Shown piece by piece: positions 7,190 through 13,376 of a stretch of 13,401 nt of DNA; the stretch's first letter is position 1, and the number at the start of each line of letters is the position of its first letter. The notes beneath the pieces are model-generated. The model worked only from the letters and a program-made list of their open reading frames with translations, had not been told where the DNA came from and did not search any database. This DNA is from Chitinophagaceae bacterium UBA2789 (GTDB taxonomy: Bacteria; Bacteroidota; Bacteroidia; Chitinophagales; Chitinophagaceae). Where the stretch lies: assembly GCA_002352145.1 (NCBI GenBank), contig DEHX01000182.1, positions 8,266-21,666 of the forward strand. Reading direction: 5' to 3'. Both the position numbers and the translations under genes were made by a program.

Positions 7190-8383
7190 TCAGTTTTGAA
7201 TAATAGTTGAATCAATGACAGTTGGCTCAGGCGCTGGGACAGTTGCCGGTGGCGGCTGTACAGGCAGTTTATTGAGTTCATCTTTAATCATACCCATACT
7301 TTGCCCGCTGTATTTATTCAGTACCGTCCCTTTTTTTAATAAATAAATGCAGGGATTGCTTCTGGCAGCTGTCTGGATAGCTTTATAATCACATTTATAA
7401 ACTGTAATATCATTAAATGCCGTTCCATCAGTCAATTTATTTTTATCTCCTGAAGCTGCTGTAATTATATATGCCGGGATATTTTTACTCTTCGCTACAG
7501 TATATATTTTTTCAAATTTCTTTTTCCAGCCGGAACCAGCCTCATCTGCTTTTTCAATAAATAACAACACAGCATAAGGCTGTTCTAATACATATTGGGC
7601 GGAGTCGATATTAGAATCACCGGATAAAGCAAATCCTTTTATCGGGGGTTCGTTATTTTTTCCTTTTCTTACTACCTTATCATAACGTCTGATGAATTCG
7701 TATTTATCTTTACTAAAATCAGCGGGGAATTTATCTGCAGTGAATTCAACCTCGTTTCCTTCCTTCCTGTACACAAAAGTTACTACAGTGCTGTCGGGTA
7801 CCGCATTGGCCGGCATTTTCATCTTTTCGGGAATGTTATTTCCTTTTTTAAAGGGCAGGCAATCCACCACGGGTAAATAAGTTAATGTGTACCATTGGAA
7901 CCCAAAACTAAAGATGGTTATTGCCAGCATGAAACCGGTACCCACCCTATTTCCCAGGAGAGGTTTTATTTCATTTCGTTTCCAGAATAGGAAGCCAATC
8001 ATGATGGTAAGCACTACATCTTTCAAAAAAGATGTTTTTGAAGTAATCGGAAGACAATCACCAAAACATCCGCAATTCGTTGGCTTACCTGTCACATACG
8101 TATACCCCGTAAGAAAAGTAAAAAAGATGATCAATAGTAATAATAACCAGCTGAAAAGTTTAATCCTCCAGCCCAATAACAAAGCAAACCCCGCTATGAT
8201 TTCAAATGCATTCATAAGAACAGACATTAATAATGTCCATTCATTAAAACCATGGATACCCCATACTTCAAAGAACTCCTGCATTTTATAGCTGAGACCA
8301 TGCGGATCATTGGCTTTTACCAGTCCGGAAAAGATGAATAAAAAGCCGGTAATAATTCGGAAGAAAGTAATTGTTCCCTTCAT
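7190..8383 (-). CDS. BT_3928-type protein: DoxX/MauE-like membrane domain plus thioredoxin-like tail
   Basis: This 397-residue protein begins with a DoxX/MauE-like four-helix membrane domain (TM at about 5-23, 50-71, 76-97 and 119-134) containing FSGLVKANDPHG at 18-29 and a cysteine cluster NCGCFGDCLP at 103-112 (C104, C106, C110). A fifth membrane segment lies at about 149-168. The soluble C-terminal part (about 200-370) ends in what reads like a thioredoxin fold: a hydrophobic strand YAVLLFIEKAD at 270-280, a helix, the strand IPAYIITAA, and a cis-proline-like SNPCIYLLKKGTVL at 342-355. There is no CxxC at the expected active site. A proline-rich tail (PPPATVPAPEP) follows. MauE-type domains handle electrons or disulfides. 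The gene starts 1 base after the DUF1599 stop, so translation is probably coupled. Confidence 0.88.
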   Translation of the reverse strand: MKGTITFFRIITGFLFIFSGLVKANDPHGLSYKMQEFFEVWGIHGFNEWTLLMSVLMNAFEIIAGFALLLGWRIKLFSWLLLLLIIFFTFLTGYTYVTGKPTNCGCFGDCLPITSKTSFLKDVVLTIMIGFLFWKRNEIKPLLGNRVGTGFMLAITIFSFGFQWYTLTYLPVVDCLPFKKGNNIPEKMKMPANAVPDSTVVTFVYRKEGNEVEFTADKFPADFSKDKYEFIRRYDKVVRKGKNNEPPIKGFALSGDSNIDSAQYVLEQPYAVLLFIEKADEAGSGWKKKFEKIYTVAKSKNIPAYIITAASGDKNKLTDGTAFNDITVYKCDYKAIQTAARSNPCIYLLKKGTVLNKYSGQSMGMIKDELNKLPVQPPPATVPAPEPTVIDSTIIQN

Positions 8384-8384
8384 A

Positions 8385-8915
8385 TCACATTAATATTAAT
8401 GCAAAAACCGCATAGTTAATGATGTCATGGTAATTGGCATCGATTCCTTCGCTAATGATAGTTTTCCCGTCATTGCTCAGAATTTGCCGGATACGCTGCA
8501 ACTTCATCAGGATAAGATCGGTGAAGCTTTCCTGGCTCATGCTTCTCCATGCTTCGCCATAGTCATGGTTCTTATCCTGCATCAATGACCTGGCAGTGAT
8601 AATATGCTTGTCGTATAAAGCAGATACTTCATCAATATTCATTTCTTCCGGTGCATCTGACGGTAACTGCAGCTGAATTAAGCCTATCACAGCGTAATTA
8701 ATGATGCCTTTAAATTCAGTAGCAATACCATCAGAAACTTTCTGCTCTCCTTTTTCCTGGATGGTGCGGATTCGTTGTGCTTTGATAAAGATCTGGTCAA
8801 CGATAGAAATTGTTCTGAGTACCCGCCATGCAGTTCCATAGTCTTTAGCTTTTTTTAAAAAAATCTCTTTGCAGTCTTTTACTACCTGGTCATATTGCTG
8901 GTTGGTCGTCGTCAT
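8385..8915 (-). CDS. DUF1599 protein with two tandem repeats (nucleotide-modification-associated domain 1)
   Basis: This is a 176-residue cytosolic protein. The start at the ATG at 8915 (MTTTNQQYD) is chosen because the open frame further upstream runs into folP on the other strand and looks non-coding. The protein consists of two copies of one unit about 93 residues apart: DYGTAW at 25-30, D40, KAQRIR at 45-50, SDGI at 61-64 and IINYAV at 71-76 recur as DYGEAW at 118-123, D133, KLQRIR at 138-143, SEGI at 155-158 and IINYAV at 165-170. The family is known as DUF1599 or nucleotide-modification-associated domain 1, and no activity is established. In Bacteroidota it is often next to folP and a BT_3928-type gene, as here. 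It is the first gene of a three-gene minus-strand operon. Confidence 0.92.
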   Translation of the reverse strand: MTTTNQQYDQVVKDCKEIFLKKAKDYGTAWRVLRTISIVDQIFIKAQRIRTIQEKGEQKVSDGIATEFKGIINYAVIGLIQLQLPSDAPEEMNIDEVSALYDKHIITARSLMQDKNHDYGEAWRSMSQESFTDLILMKLQRIRQILSNDGKTIISEGIDANYHDIINYAVFALILM

Positions 8916-8970
8916 AATGAAGATGAAATTCCTGTAATTTATTGCCTGATGGCTTTTATTGCGGTCAATG

Positions 8971-8978
8971 TATCTTAG
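8971..8978 (+). promoter_or_regulatory. Possible -7 promoter element of folP
   Basis: TATCTTAG matches TAnnTTTG at all but one position and ends 25 bases before the folP ATG, the same spacing as for the EVE gene. It nearly overlaps the minus-strand motif at 8982-8989, so the two divergent promoters would share DNA. Confidence 0.3.
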
Positions 8979-8981
8979 CAT

Positions 8982-8989
8982 CAAAAATA
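8982..8989 (-). promoter_or_regulatory. Putative -7 promoter element of the DUF1599 operon
   Basis: TATTTTTG on the minus strand is an exact TAnnTTTG match within the 88-base gap shared with divergent folP. It lies 66 bases before the ATG, implying a leader of about 60 bases, longer than those of the other genes here. Confidence 0.4.
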
Positions 8990-9003
8990 ACGAACTAAGG
9001 CTA

Positions 9004-9834
9004 ATGTTTACCCTGAATTGTAAAGGAAGATTATTGTTGCTGGACAAACCTATTGTAATGGGAATCATCAATGCCACACCTGATTCCTTTTATTCCGGAA
9101 GCCGTTATACCGGTACTGACGCCATTCTTAGCGTAGCAGAAAAAATGCTCAACGATGGTGCCAGTATTTTAGACATCGGGGGACAAAGCAGCAGGCCGGG
9201 CAGTAAGCCGGTATCTGCGGATGAAGAAATAACTAGAGTGATCAGACCCATTGAAGCTATCACAAAGAGATTTCCTGAATCGTATATTTCTGTTGATACC
9301 TATTATTCAATTGTTGCAAAGGAAGCGGTAGATGCCGGTGCAGTAATCATAAATGATATCAGCGCCGGAAAACTAGATGACCTGATGATACCTGTCGTTT
9401 CATCCTTACAGGTTCCCTATGTACTGATGCATATGAAAGGTACTCCTCAAACGATGCAAGAAAAACTGCACTATGAAAATATTAGCCGGGAAATACTCGA
9501 CTTTTTTATTAACAAAGTACAAGAAATCAGGGAAGCCGGCATTACTGATATAATCATTGACCCGGGTTTTGGATTTGGCAAAGCTATCGGTCACAATTTC
9601 CAGTTGCTCAAAAACTTTTCCCTTTTTAAAATGCTCGGCTTTCCTTTGTTGGCCGGCCTTTCCAGAAAGTCCACTATATACAAAACACTCAAGATTTCTC
9701 CTGAAGACTCTATGAATGGCACAACTGTACTCAATACGATTTCTTTGCTAAACGGGGCAAGTATTCTGAGAGTGCATGATGTAAAAGAAGCGGCGGAAGC
9801 CATTAAGCTATTCGATGCATACCAGAAGGCATGA
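9004..9834 (+). CDS. folP: Dihydropteroate synthase
   Basis: The enzyme joins p-aminobenzoate to 6-hydroxymethyl-7,8-dihydropterin diphosphate in folate synthesis and is the target of sulfonamides. The 276-residue protein has all the usual signatures: GIINATPDSFYSGSR at 20-34 (N23), DIGGQSSRPGS at 57-67, SVDTY at 96-100, VIINDISAG at 114-122, MHMKGTPQTMQ at 142-152, IIIDPGFGFGK at 183-193, LAGLSRKS at 216-223 with the pterin-binding lysine, and the terminal RVHDV at 256-260 with the phosphate-binding Arg and His. The start at 9004 matches the family N-terminus (MFTLNCKG); earlier in-frame starts at 8959 and 8968 lie in the promoter region. It is transcribed away from the DUF1599 operon and ends in its own terminator. 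Confidence 0.98.
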   Translation: MFTLNCKGRLLLLDKPIVMGIINATPDSFYSGSRYTGTDAILSVAEKMLNDGASILDIGGQSSRPGSKPVSADEEITRVIRPIEAITKRFPESYISVDTYYSIVAKEAVDAGAVIINDISAGKLDDLMIPVVSSLQVPYVLMHMKGTPQTMQEKLHYENISREILDFFINKVQEIREAGITDIIIDPGFGFGKAIGHNFQLLKNFSLFKMLGFPLLAGLSRKSTIYKTLKISPEDSMNGTTVLNTISLLNGASILRVHDVKEAAEAIKLFDAYQKA

Positions 9835-9838
9835 AACG

Positions 9839-9869
9839 AAGAAGCCTTGCCCTCGGGCAAAGCTTCTTT
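9839..9869 (+). terminator. Terminator hairpin after folP
   Basis: The outer stem AAGAAGC (9839-9845) pairs with GCTTCTT (9862-9868). After one C/A mismatch, the inner stem TTGCC pairs with GGCAA around the loop CTCG. The hairpin begins 4 bases after the folP stop codon. The T tract is short (CTTCTTT), so its strength is uncertain. Confidence 0.7.
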
Positions 9870-10089
9870 GCAAGACATTGCAATCATCTCCTTAACCTAA
9901 TAATTGCATTGAACGTTTCATAATTCTACGGACTAATATGAGGCAAAGCAAAAAGTACGGTATGATTTCTAGGGTATTTTGTTTTCAGGGTGCGGACGGG
10001 TTTAATCAGATCCTGGACTAAAAACGGGGCCACTCAAATTACCCATCCATTGTTGAATACGAAGTTGAGAAATTATCTCATTATTTGCA
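9870..10089. other. Intergenic region between convergent folP and FKBP genes
   Basis: No gene, tRNA or recognised RNA is visible. The stretch at about 9988-10036 is roughly 55% G+C by hand count, clearly higher than its AT-rich surroundings. A small dyad TGAGA-AATTA-TCTCA at 10066-10080 lies just past the FKBP stop but has no T tract on the minus strand. The region could hold a decayed element or simply the 3' untranslated ends. Confidence 0.4.
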
Positions 10090-11031
10090 TCATTTTTTTC
10101 CTTGAGTCGTATCAACTTTTTGCTCCTGTTGCTTTCTTAATTCATCCATTTCTGCCCTTGTCGGAGCTTTGTCATCCACTTTTGTAACTTTTATATCGAA
10201 GATCAGGTGCTCATAAGGCTTAATACCTGAACGGGGGTCGGGACTTGGACCATAGGCCAGCATTGAAGGTATATAAACCTTTGCTTCGCCTCCGGGCTTC
10301 AAAAACTTTACTCCTTCATCAAACCCCTTGATCATTTGTCCCGAGCCAACTACAAATTGAAGTGGCTGCACATGGTTGAATGCCGGATCGGTATTACTGT
10401 CGAATTTTTTTCCGGAGAAACTGGTGCCTGTATAATCTACGGATACAAACTTGCCTGAATCAATTGGATTTCCGTTGCCTGGATTAATGATCTGTACCCA
10501 TGCCCCAGAAGGAGTCTTTTCAGCCGTTATGCCTTTTTCTTTAAGGTATTTATCAAGGAAATTGATTTCTTTAGTAACAAATGCTTCATTTTCTTTTTGT
10601 TCATCTGCTTTAGCAGCAGAATCTGTCTGGAATATCTTCAGGATTTTAACTGTGGTAACTATCCTGTCACCTTTCTTAAGACTCGGAGGTACCCCCATTG
10701 GCGATCTTTTCAAAAAAGTATCAACCATCTGGATAGTTACAAGACTGTCACCGAGATTGAGTTTAGTCCACAGTTCAGATATATCATAGGGCTCCAAATA
10801 TTGTGTAATAGGTATGTAGGCAGGAATACCACCGTCGGTAGTAAATGCCACACTATCCTTTATTGTTCTGGTAAAACTTACTTTCACAAAATTACCATGA
10901 ACAATGCGCTGGGTATCCCCGCTTCTATAAATCTTGTAGGGCATGCCTCCGGGAGTTTTCTGGTAATTGGTTCTTCCACACCCCGCAATTAATACGGTTA
11001 TTAAAACAACAATTGAAATTCCAGTCTTCAT
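10090..11031 (-). CDS. FKBP-type peptidyl-prolyl isomerase lipoprotein (two FKBP-like domains)
   Basis: This 313-residue protein has a lipoprotein signal: a hydrophobic stretch at 5-15, then the lipobox I15-A-G-C18, so it is probably anchored in the outer or inner membrane facing the periplasm. The C-terminal FKBP domain (about 173-286) is well conserved: VSVDYTG at 196-202, FDSN at 210-213, VVGSGQMIKGFDEGV at 227-241, MLAYG at 257-261 and the final strand HLIFDIKVTKV. The region at about 33-133 reads as a second, degenerate FKBP-like domain (GNFVKVSFTRTIKDS, LNLGDSLVTIQM, LKKGDRIVTTVKILKI) lacking most active-site motifs. A charged Gln/Lys-rich tail ends the protein. It should speed proline isomerisation in exported proteins. 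It follows the DHH phosphoesterase gene by 22 bases on the same strand. Confidence 0.93.
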   Translation of the reverse strand: MKTGISIVVLITVLIAGCGRTNYQKTPGGMPYKIYRSGDTQRIVHGNFVKVSFTRTIKDSVAFTTDGGIPAYIPITQYLEPYDISELWTKLNLGDSLVTIQMVDTFLKRSPMGVPPSLKKGDRIVTTVKILKIFQTDSAAKADEQKENEAFVTKEINFLDKYLKEKGITAEKTPSGAWVQIINPGNGNPIDSGKFVSVDYTGTSFSGKKFDSNTDPAFNHVQPLQFVVGSGQMIKGFDEGVKFLKPGGEAKVYIPSMLAYGPSPDPRSGIKPYEHLIFDIKVTKVDDKAPTRAEMDELRKQQEQKVDTTQGKK

Positions 11032-11053
11032 ATTTTTATTTGTATTTATCCTT

Positions 11054-12061
11054 TTATTGTAAAATATGTTCGTTTTCTTTTAATGCTTCCATAAAACGCT
11101 TTACAGTCATTTCAAGTGTATCACTGCTGCGGCCACCGGCTGCATTATAATGCCCCCCACCTTCAAAATATTTTCTTGCAAAAGTATTACAGTCAAAATC
11201 TCCCTTGCTCCGGAAGCTCCATTTTCTTTCTTCATCCCTGTCAATAACAAGTGCCACCAACTTTATGCCCTGGATACTTTGTGGAAAGTTGACCAATCCT
11301 TCAGTATCTCCTGTTTTAATCTGGTATTTGATAAGGTCGCTTTTGGGAATTGCTATCAGTACGGTATTGTATTCATAGAATACTTCCATTCTGTGCAAAA
11401 GCACATGACCAACAAAACGAAGACGGTTTTCTAAAAAATTATCAAACAACCGGTCATGAACCGGGCCATGATTTAAACCCTTCGATTTAAGATCTGCCAC
11501 CAGTTTATGTACTCCCTGGTGAGCTGATGAGAAGCGAAAAGAGCCTGTATCCCCAACTATACCCGCATACAAGCACTCACTTATTTCCTCATTAATCTTA
11601 TCTCCATAGCCTGATTCAGTAATAAAATCATAGATCATTTCACAGGTAGAACTCTTTGATACGTCACTTTTCCCATAATCAAATGATGCTACATCGGGTT
11701 CCTGGTGATGGTCAATAAGGATTTTCGTACAGGTAAGCTCTTTTAACTTTTCTGTCATCGTTTTTGTGCGGTGGAAAATGTTGAAATCAAGACAGAATAA
11801 CCATTCAGCCTCATCCAAAATGGCATTTGCTTTTTGCCTGTTCATTTCGTAGTCCAGGACTTCCTTCACACCCGGCATCCAATCGACCCAGCCGGCCCAG
11901 TTGGTGGGAGAAATAACAGTAACAGAGTGACCCAAATCAAGCAGGAGAAGGCGCAAGGCCAGCGAAGAACCCATTGCATCAGCATCCGGCTTCTGGTGGG
12001 TAGTTATCACCACTTTTTTAGGTTCAGTCAGCAGAGGGAATAATTGCTCCAAAGGTTTCAT
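11054..12061 (-). CDS. DHH/DHHA1 phosphoesterase, NrnA-like (nano-RNase / pAp phosphatase)
   Basis: This is a 335-residue cytosolic protein. The DHH domain motifs that bind two metal ions are complete: H22-x-x-P-D-A-D-A-M-G-S-S (22-33), D92 in LDFN, IDHHQ at 116-120 and D171 in GDTGSFRFS. The DHHA1 domain ends with FARKYFEGGGHYNAAGG at about 294-310, whose GGGH loop binds substrate. This layout and length fit NrnA, which degrades 2-5 nucleotide RNAs and dephosphorylates 3'-phosphoadenosine 5'-phosphate; cyclic-dinucleotide (pGpG/pApA) hydrolysis is a related possibility. The start at the ATG at 12061 is preferred over an in-frame TTG at 12109, because MKPLEQLFPLL begins the family-like region. 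It is divergent from ndk and precedes the FKBP gene. Confidence 0.93.
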   Translation of the reverse strand: MKPLEQLFPLLTEPKKVVITTHQKPDADAMGSSLALRLLLLDLGHSVTVISPTNWAGWVDWMPGVKEVLDYEMNRQKANAILDEAEWLFCLDFNIFHRTKTMTEKLKELTCTKILIDHHQEPDVASFDYGKSDVSKSSTCEMIYDFITESGYGDKINEEISECLYAGIVGDTGSFRFSSAHQGVHKLVADLKSKGLNHGPVHDRLFDNFLENRLRFVGHVLLHRMEVFYEYNTVLIAIPKSDLIKYQIKTGDTEGLVNFPQSIQGIKLVALVIDRDEERKWSFRSKGDFDCNTFARKYFEGGGHYNAAGGRSSDTLEMTVKRFMEALKENEHILQ

Positions 12062-12071
12062 AAAACGGCTG

Positions 12072-12079
12072 CGAAGATA
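12072..12079 (-). promoter_or_regulatory. Possible -7 promoter element of the DHH phosphoesterase gene
   Basis: TATCTTCG on the minus strand differs from TAnnTTTG at one position. It ends only 10 bases before the chosen ATG, so the leader would be a few bases long. Its presence inside the upstream extension supports ATG 12061 over TTG 12109 as the start. Confidence 0.35.
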
Positions 12080-12183
12080 GGCTATCTGCAGTTTAGAAAT
12101 GGTATTCAATGTAATTGAAGCTTTCCGTAATCGCTTTCTTTACTAATTAACAATTAGTCTTTAAATACTGACCAAGTTTCCGT

Positions 12184-12191
12184 TACCTTTG
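12184..12191 (+). promoter_or_regulatory. Putative -7 promoter element of ndk
   Basis: TACCTTTG matches TAnnTTTG exactly and ends 19 bases before the ndk ATG, giving a leader of about 13 bases. No clear -33 TTG is seen at the expected distance. Confidence 0.6.
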
Positions 12192-12210
12192 CGGCCGAAA
12201 AAAACAAATT

Positions 12211-12627
12211 ATGGGCAATCGTACATTTACAATGATCAAACCGGATGCTTTTAAAAACGGGCATGCCGGTGCTATTCTTGACAGGATTTTACAGGAAGGA
12301 TACAATATCAGGGCATTAAAAATGACTAAGCTTACCCCTGAAAAGGCTGCAGAGTTTTATGCAATTCATAAAGAAAGGCCTTTCTTTAAGGAGTTGGTTG
12401 AGTTCATGTGCCAGGGGCCAATTATTGCTGCGATTTTGGAAAAAGATAATGCTGTCGAAGATTTCCGCAAACTGATTGGTGCAACTGATCCCGCAAAAGC
12501 TGAAGAAGGCACTATCCGTAAATTATACGCCGCTTCAGTAGGTGAAAATGCAGTGCACGGAAGCGACAGTGATGAGAATGCAGTAATTGAAGGGAATTTT
12601 ATGTTCTCAGTTTTAGAACAATTCTAA
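12211..12627 (+). CDS. ndk: Nucleoside diphosphate kinase
   Basis: The enzyme transfers the gamma phosphate of ATP to nucleoside diphosphates through a phosphohistidine, keeping NTP and dNTP pools balanced. The 138-residue length is normal. The catalytic His116 lies in NAVHGSDS (113-120). Nucleotide-site residues are in place: K10 in TMIKPDA, Y50, F58 in RPFF, T92 in GATDP, R103 in GTIRKLYA and N113. The segment TIRKLYAASVGENAVHGSDS deviates slightly from the common GTIRGDFA form, as is usual in Bacteroidota. It is a single-gene unit with its own promoter motif, divergent from the DHH phosphoesterase gene and ending in a hairpin shared with the convergent DUF2141 gene. Confidence 0.98.
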   Translation: MGNRTFTMIKPDAFKNGHAGAILDRILQEGYNIRALKMTKLTPEKAAEFYAIHKERPFFKELVEFMCQGPIIAAILEKDNAVEDFRKLIGATDPAKAEEGTIRKLYAASVGENAVHGSDSDENAVIEGNFMFSVLEQF

Positions 12628-12645
12628 GCATTATTAAATACAAAC

Positions 12646-12677
12646 AAAGCCAGTTCCTCGAGCTGGTTTTGTTTTTA
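12646..12677 (+). terminator. Terminator after ndk, probably bidirectional
   Basis: AAAGCCAG (12646-12653) pairs with CTGGTTTT (12663-12670), with one G-T wobble, around a 9-base loop. GTTTTTA follows on the plus strand. On the minus strand the same stem is followed by a T-rich run, so it can also serve the DUF2141 gene, whose stop codon lies at its edge. Confidence 0.8.
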
Positions 12678-13100
12678 ATACCTGGTTCTTATTACCACGG
12701 AAACCAAATCCCCGTTATACTTAAAACTGGCTCTCTTGAAAGAAGGAGGCCCGAATGCACCTGTAACGTTATTGGAGAAGCCATAACCTTCTTTTGGTAT
12801 ACCCAGCCCGTTTGTATTCATTTTTTGGTCACTGTTTTCATCATGAAGTATGGCAATAGCATATTGTCCTGGTTGTATATCACTGAAAACAATTGATGCT
12901 GTTCGATTGCTAATCCCCAGTTTCACCTTTCGAACAGCTTTATCTGCCTGATCAGGAAAACCATTCCCCTCTTTAAATAAGCTGGCAAGCACATAACCGT
13001 TATTATTTCGCAGGCCGGTAACTTCTACACTGATACCTTTCACCGGCTGCTTATACGCCGCCAGCAAAAAAAGACAAATGAGGGCAACAACTAGTCTCAT
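12675..13100 (-). CDS. Secreted DUF2141 domain protein
   Basis: This 141-residue protein starts at the ATG at 13100; an in-frame TTG three codons earlier is unlikely. Residues 1-15 form a short signal peptide (MRLVVALICLFLLAA), giving a mature protein of about 120 residues. The DUF2141 hallmark is clear: HDENSDQKMNTNGLG at 86-100 followed by IPKEGYGFSNN at 101-111, with FGPPSF at 116-121 and the preceding strand PGQYAIAIL. The acidic and asparagine-rich loop suggests metal binding in an Ig-like or transthyretin-like fold, but the function of the family is unknown. It should be periplasmic or surface located. Only 22 bases separate its start codon from a long inverted repeat. It converges on ndk. 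Confidence 0.92.
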   Translation of the reverse strand: MRLVVALICLFLLAAYKQPVKGISVEVTGLRNNNGYVLASLFKEGNGFPDQADKAVRKVKLGISNRTASIVFSDIQPGQYAIAILHDENSDQKMNTNGLGIPKEGYGFSNNVTGAFGPPSFKRASFKYNGDLVSVVIRTRY

Positions 13101-13122
13101 AACTATCAATATTAATCAGAAT

Positions 13123-13165
13123 AATTAAAAGAAAAAGGCTTTATGAAAGCCTTTTTCTTTTAATT
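13123..13165 (-). terminator. Perfect 20-bp inverted repeat, terminator-like
   Basis: Positions 13123-13142 are the exact reverse complement of 13146-13165, separated by the three bases ATG. The core is AAAGGCTTT/AAAGCCTTT flanked by A-rich and T-rich arms, so read on either strand it gives a GC core followed by TTTTTCTTTT. It overlaps the stop codon of the 67-residue ORF and would end that transcript on the minus strand. It lies 22 bases before the DUF2141 start codon. Confidence 0.85.
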
Positions 13166-13363
13166 AAGATTCCATCTTCTTATCATAGCAGTTGCCGAAC
13201 GGCTATTTCTTTGCCTGTTCCACATTTCGTAAGCGGTAAAGCTTCTTTTCCTGTTATTGGTTTGTTTTTCACTAATAGCTACAGTCTCACTAACCTGGCT
13301 ATTAATTTCTTTTTTTAAAACATCACTGATCTGAATTTTCTTTGGAAAAACTTCGTTATTCAT
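13160..13363 (-). CDS. Small basic protein of unknown function (67 aa)
   Basis: I do not recognise the family with certainty. The protein has an N-terminal half with alternating charges (FPKKIQISDVLKKEINSQV) and an arginine-rich C-terminal end (NRKRSFTAYEMWNRQRNSR, then SATAMIRRWNLN). It contains no membrane segment, signal peptide or cysteine. Reasons to take it as real are the strong Shine-Dalgarno AAGGAG seven bases before the ATG, rare elsewhere in this window, and the terminator-quality hairpin exactly at its stop codon. The aromatic and arginine-rich tail resembles short conserved tails of small Bacteroidota proteins I have seen, but no function can be given. A nucleic-acid or ribosome contact is possible from the charge alone. 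Confidence 0.7.
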   Translation of the reverse strand: MNNEVFPKKIQISDVLKKEINSQVSETVAISEKQTNNRKRSFTAYEMWNRQRNSRSATAMIRRWNLN

Positions 13364-13370
13364 TTTTCAA

Positions 13371-13376
13371 CTCCTT
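13371..13376 (-). promoter_or_regulatory. Strong Shine-Dalgarno sequence of the 67-aa ORF
   Basis: AAGGAG on the minus strand sits seven bases before the ATG at 13363. None of the clear genes in this window has a comparable site at proper spacing, which fits the weak use of Shine-Dalgarno pairing in Bacteroidota and makes this one stand out. Confidence 0.7.

Noticed and set aside
8916..9077. 54-residue N-terminal extension of the DUF1599 protein
   Set aside because: It runs antisense into the folP coding region and has no similarity to the repeat unit. The ATG at 8915 gives the compact two-repeat protein.
9591..9887. 98-residue open frame opposite the end of folP
   Set aside because: It lies almost entirely antisense to folP and its terminator. 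The AAGGAG just before its ATG abuts it with no spacer, so it looks accidental.
10066..10080. TGAGA-AATTA-TCTCA dyad after the FKBP stop
   Set aside because: It has a 5-bp AT-rich stem and no T tract on the minus strand, so it is not convincing as a terminator.
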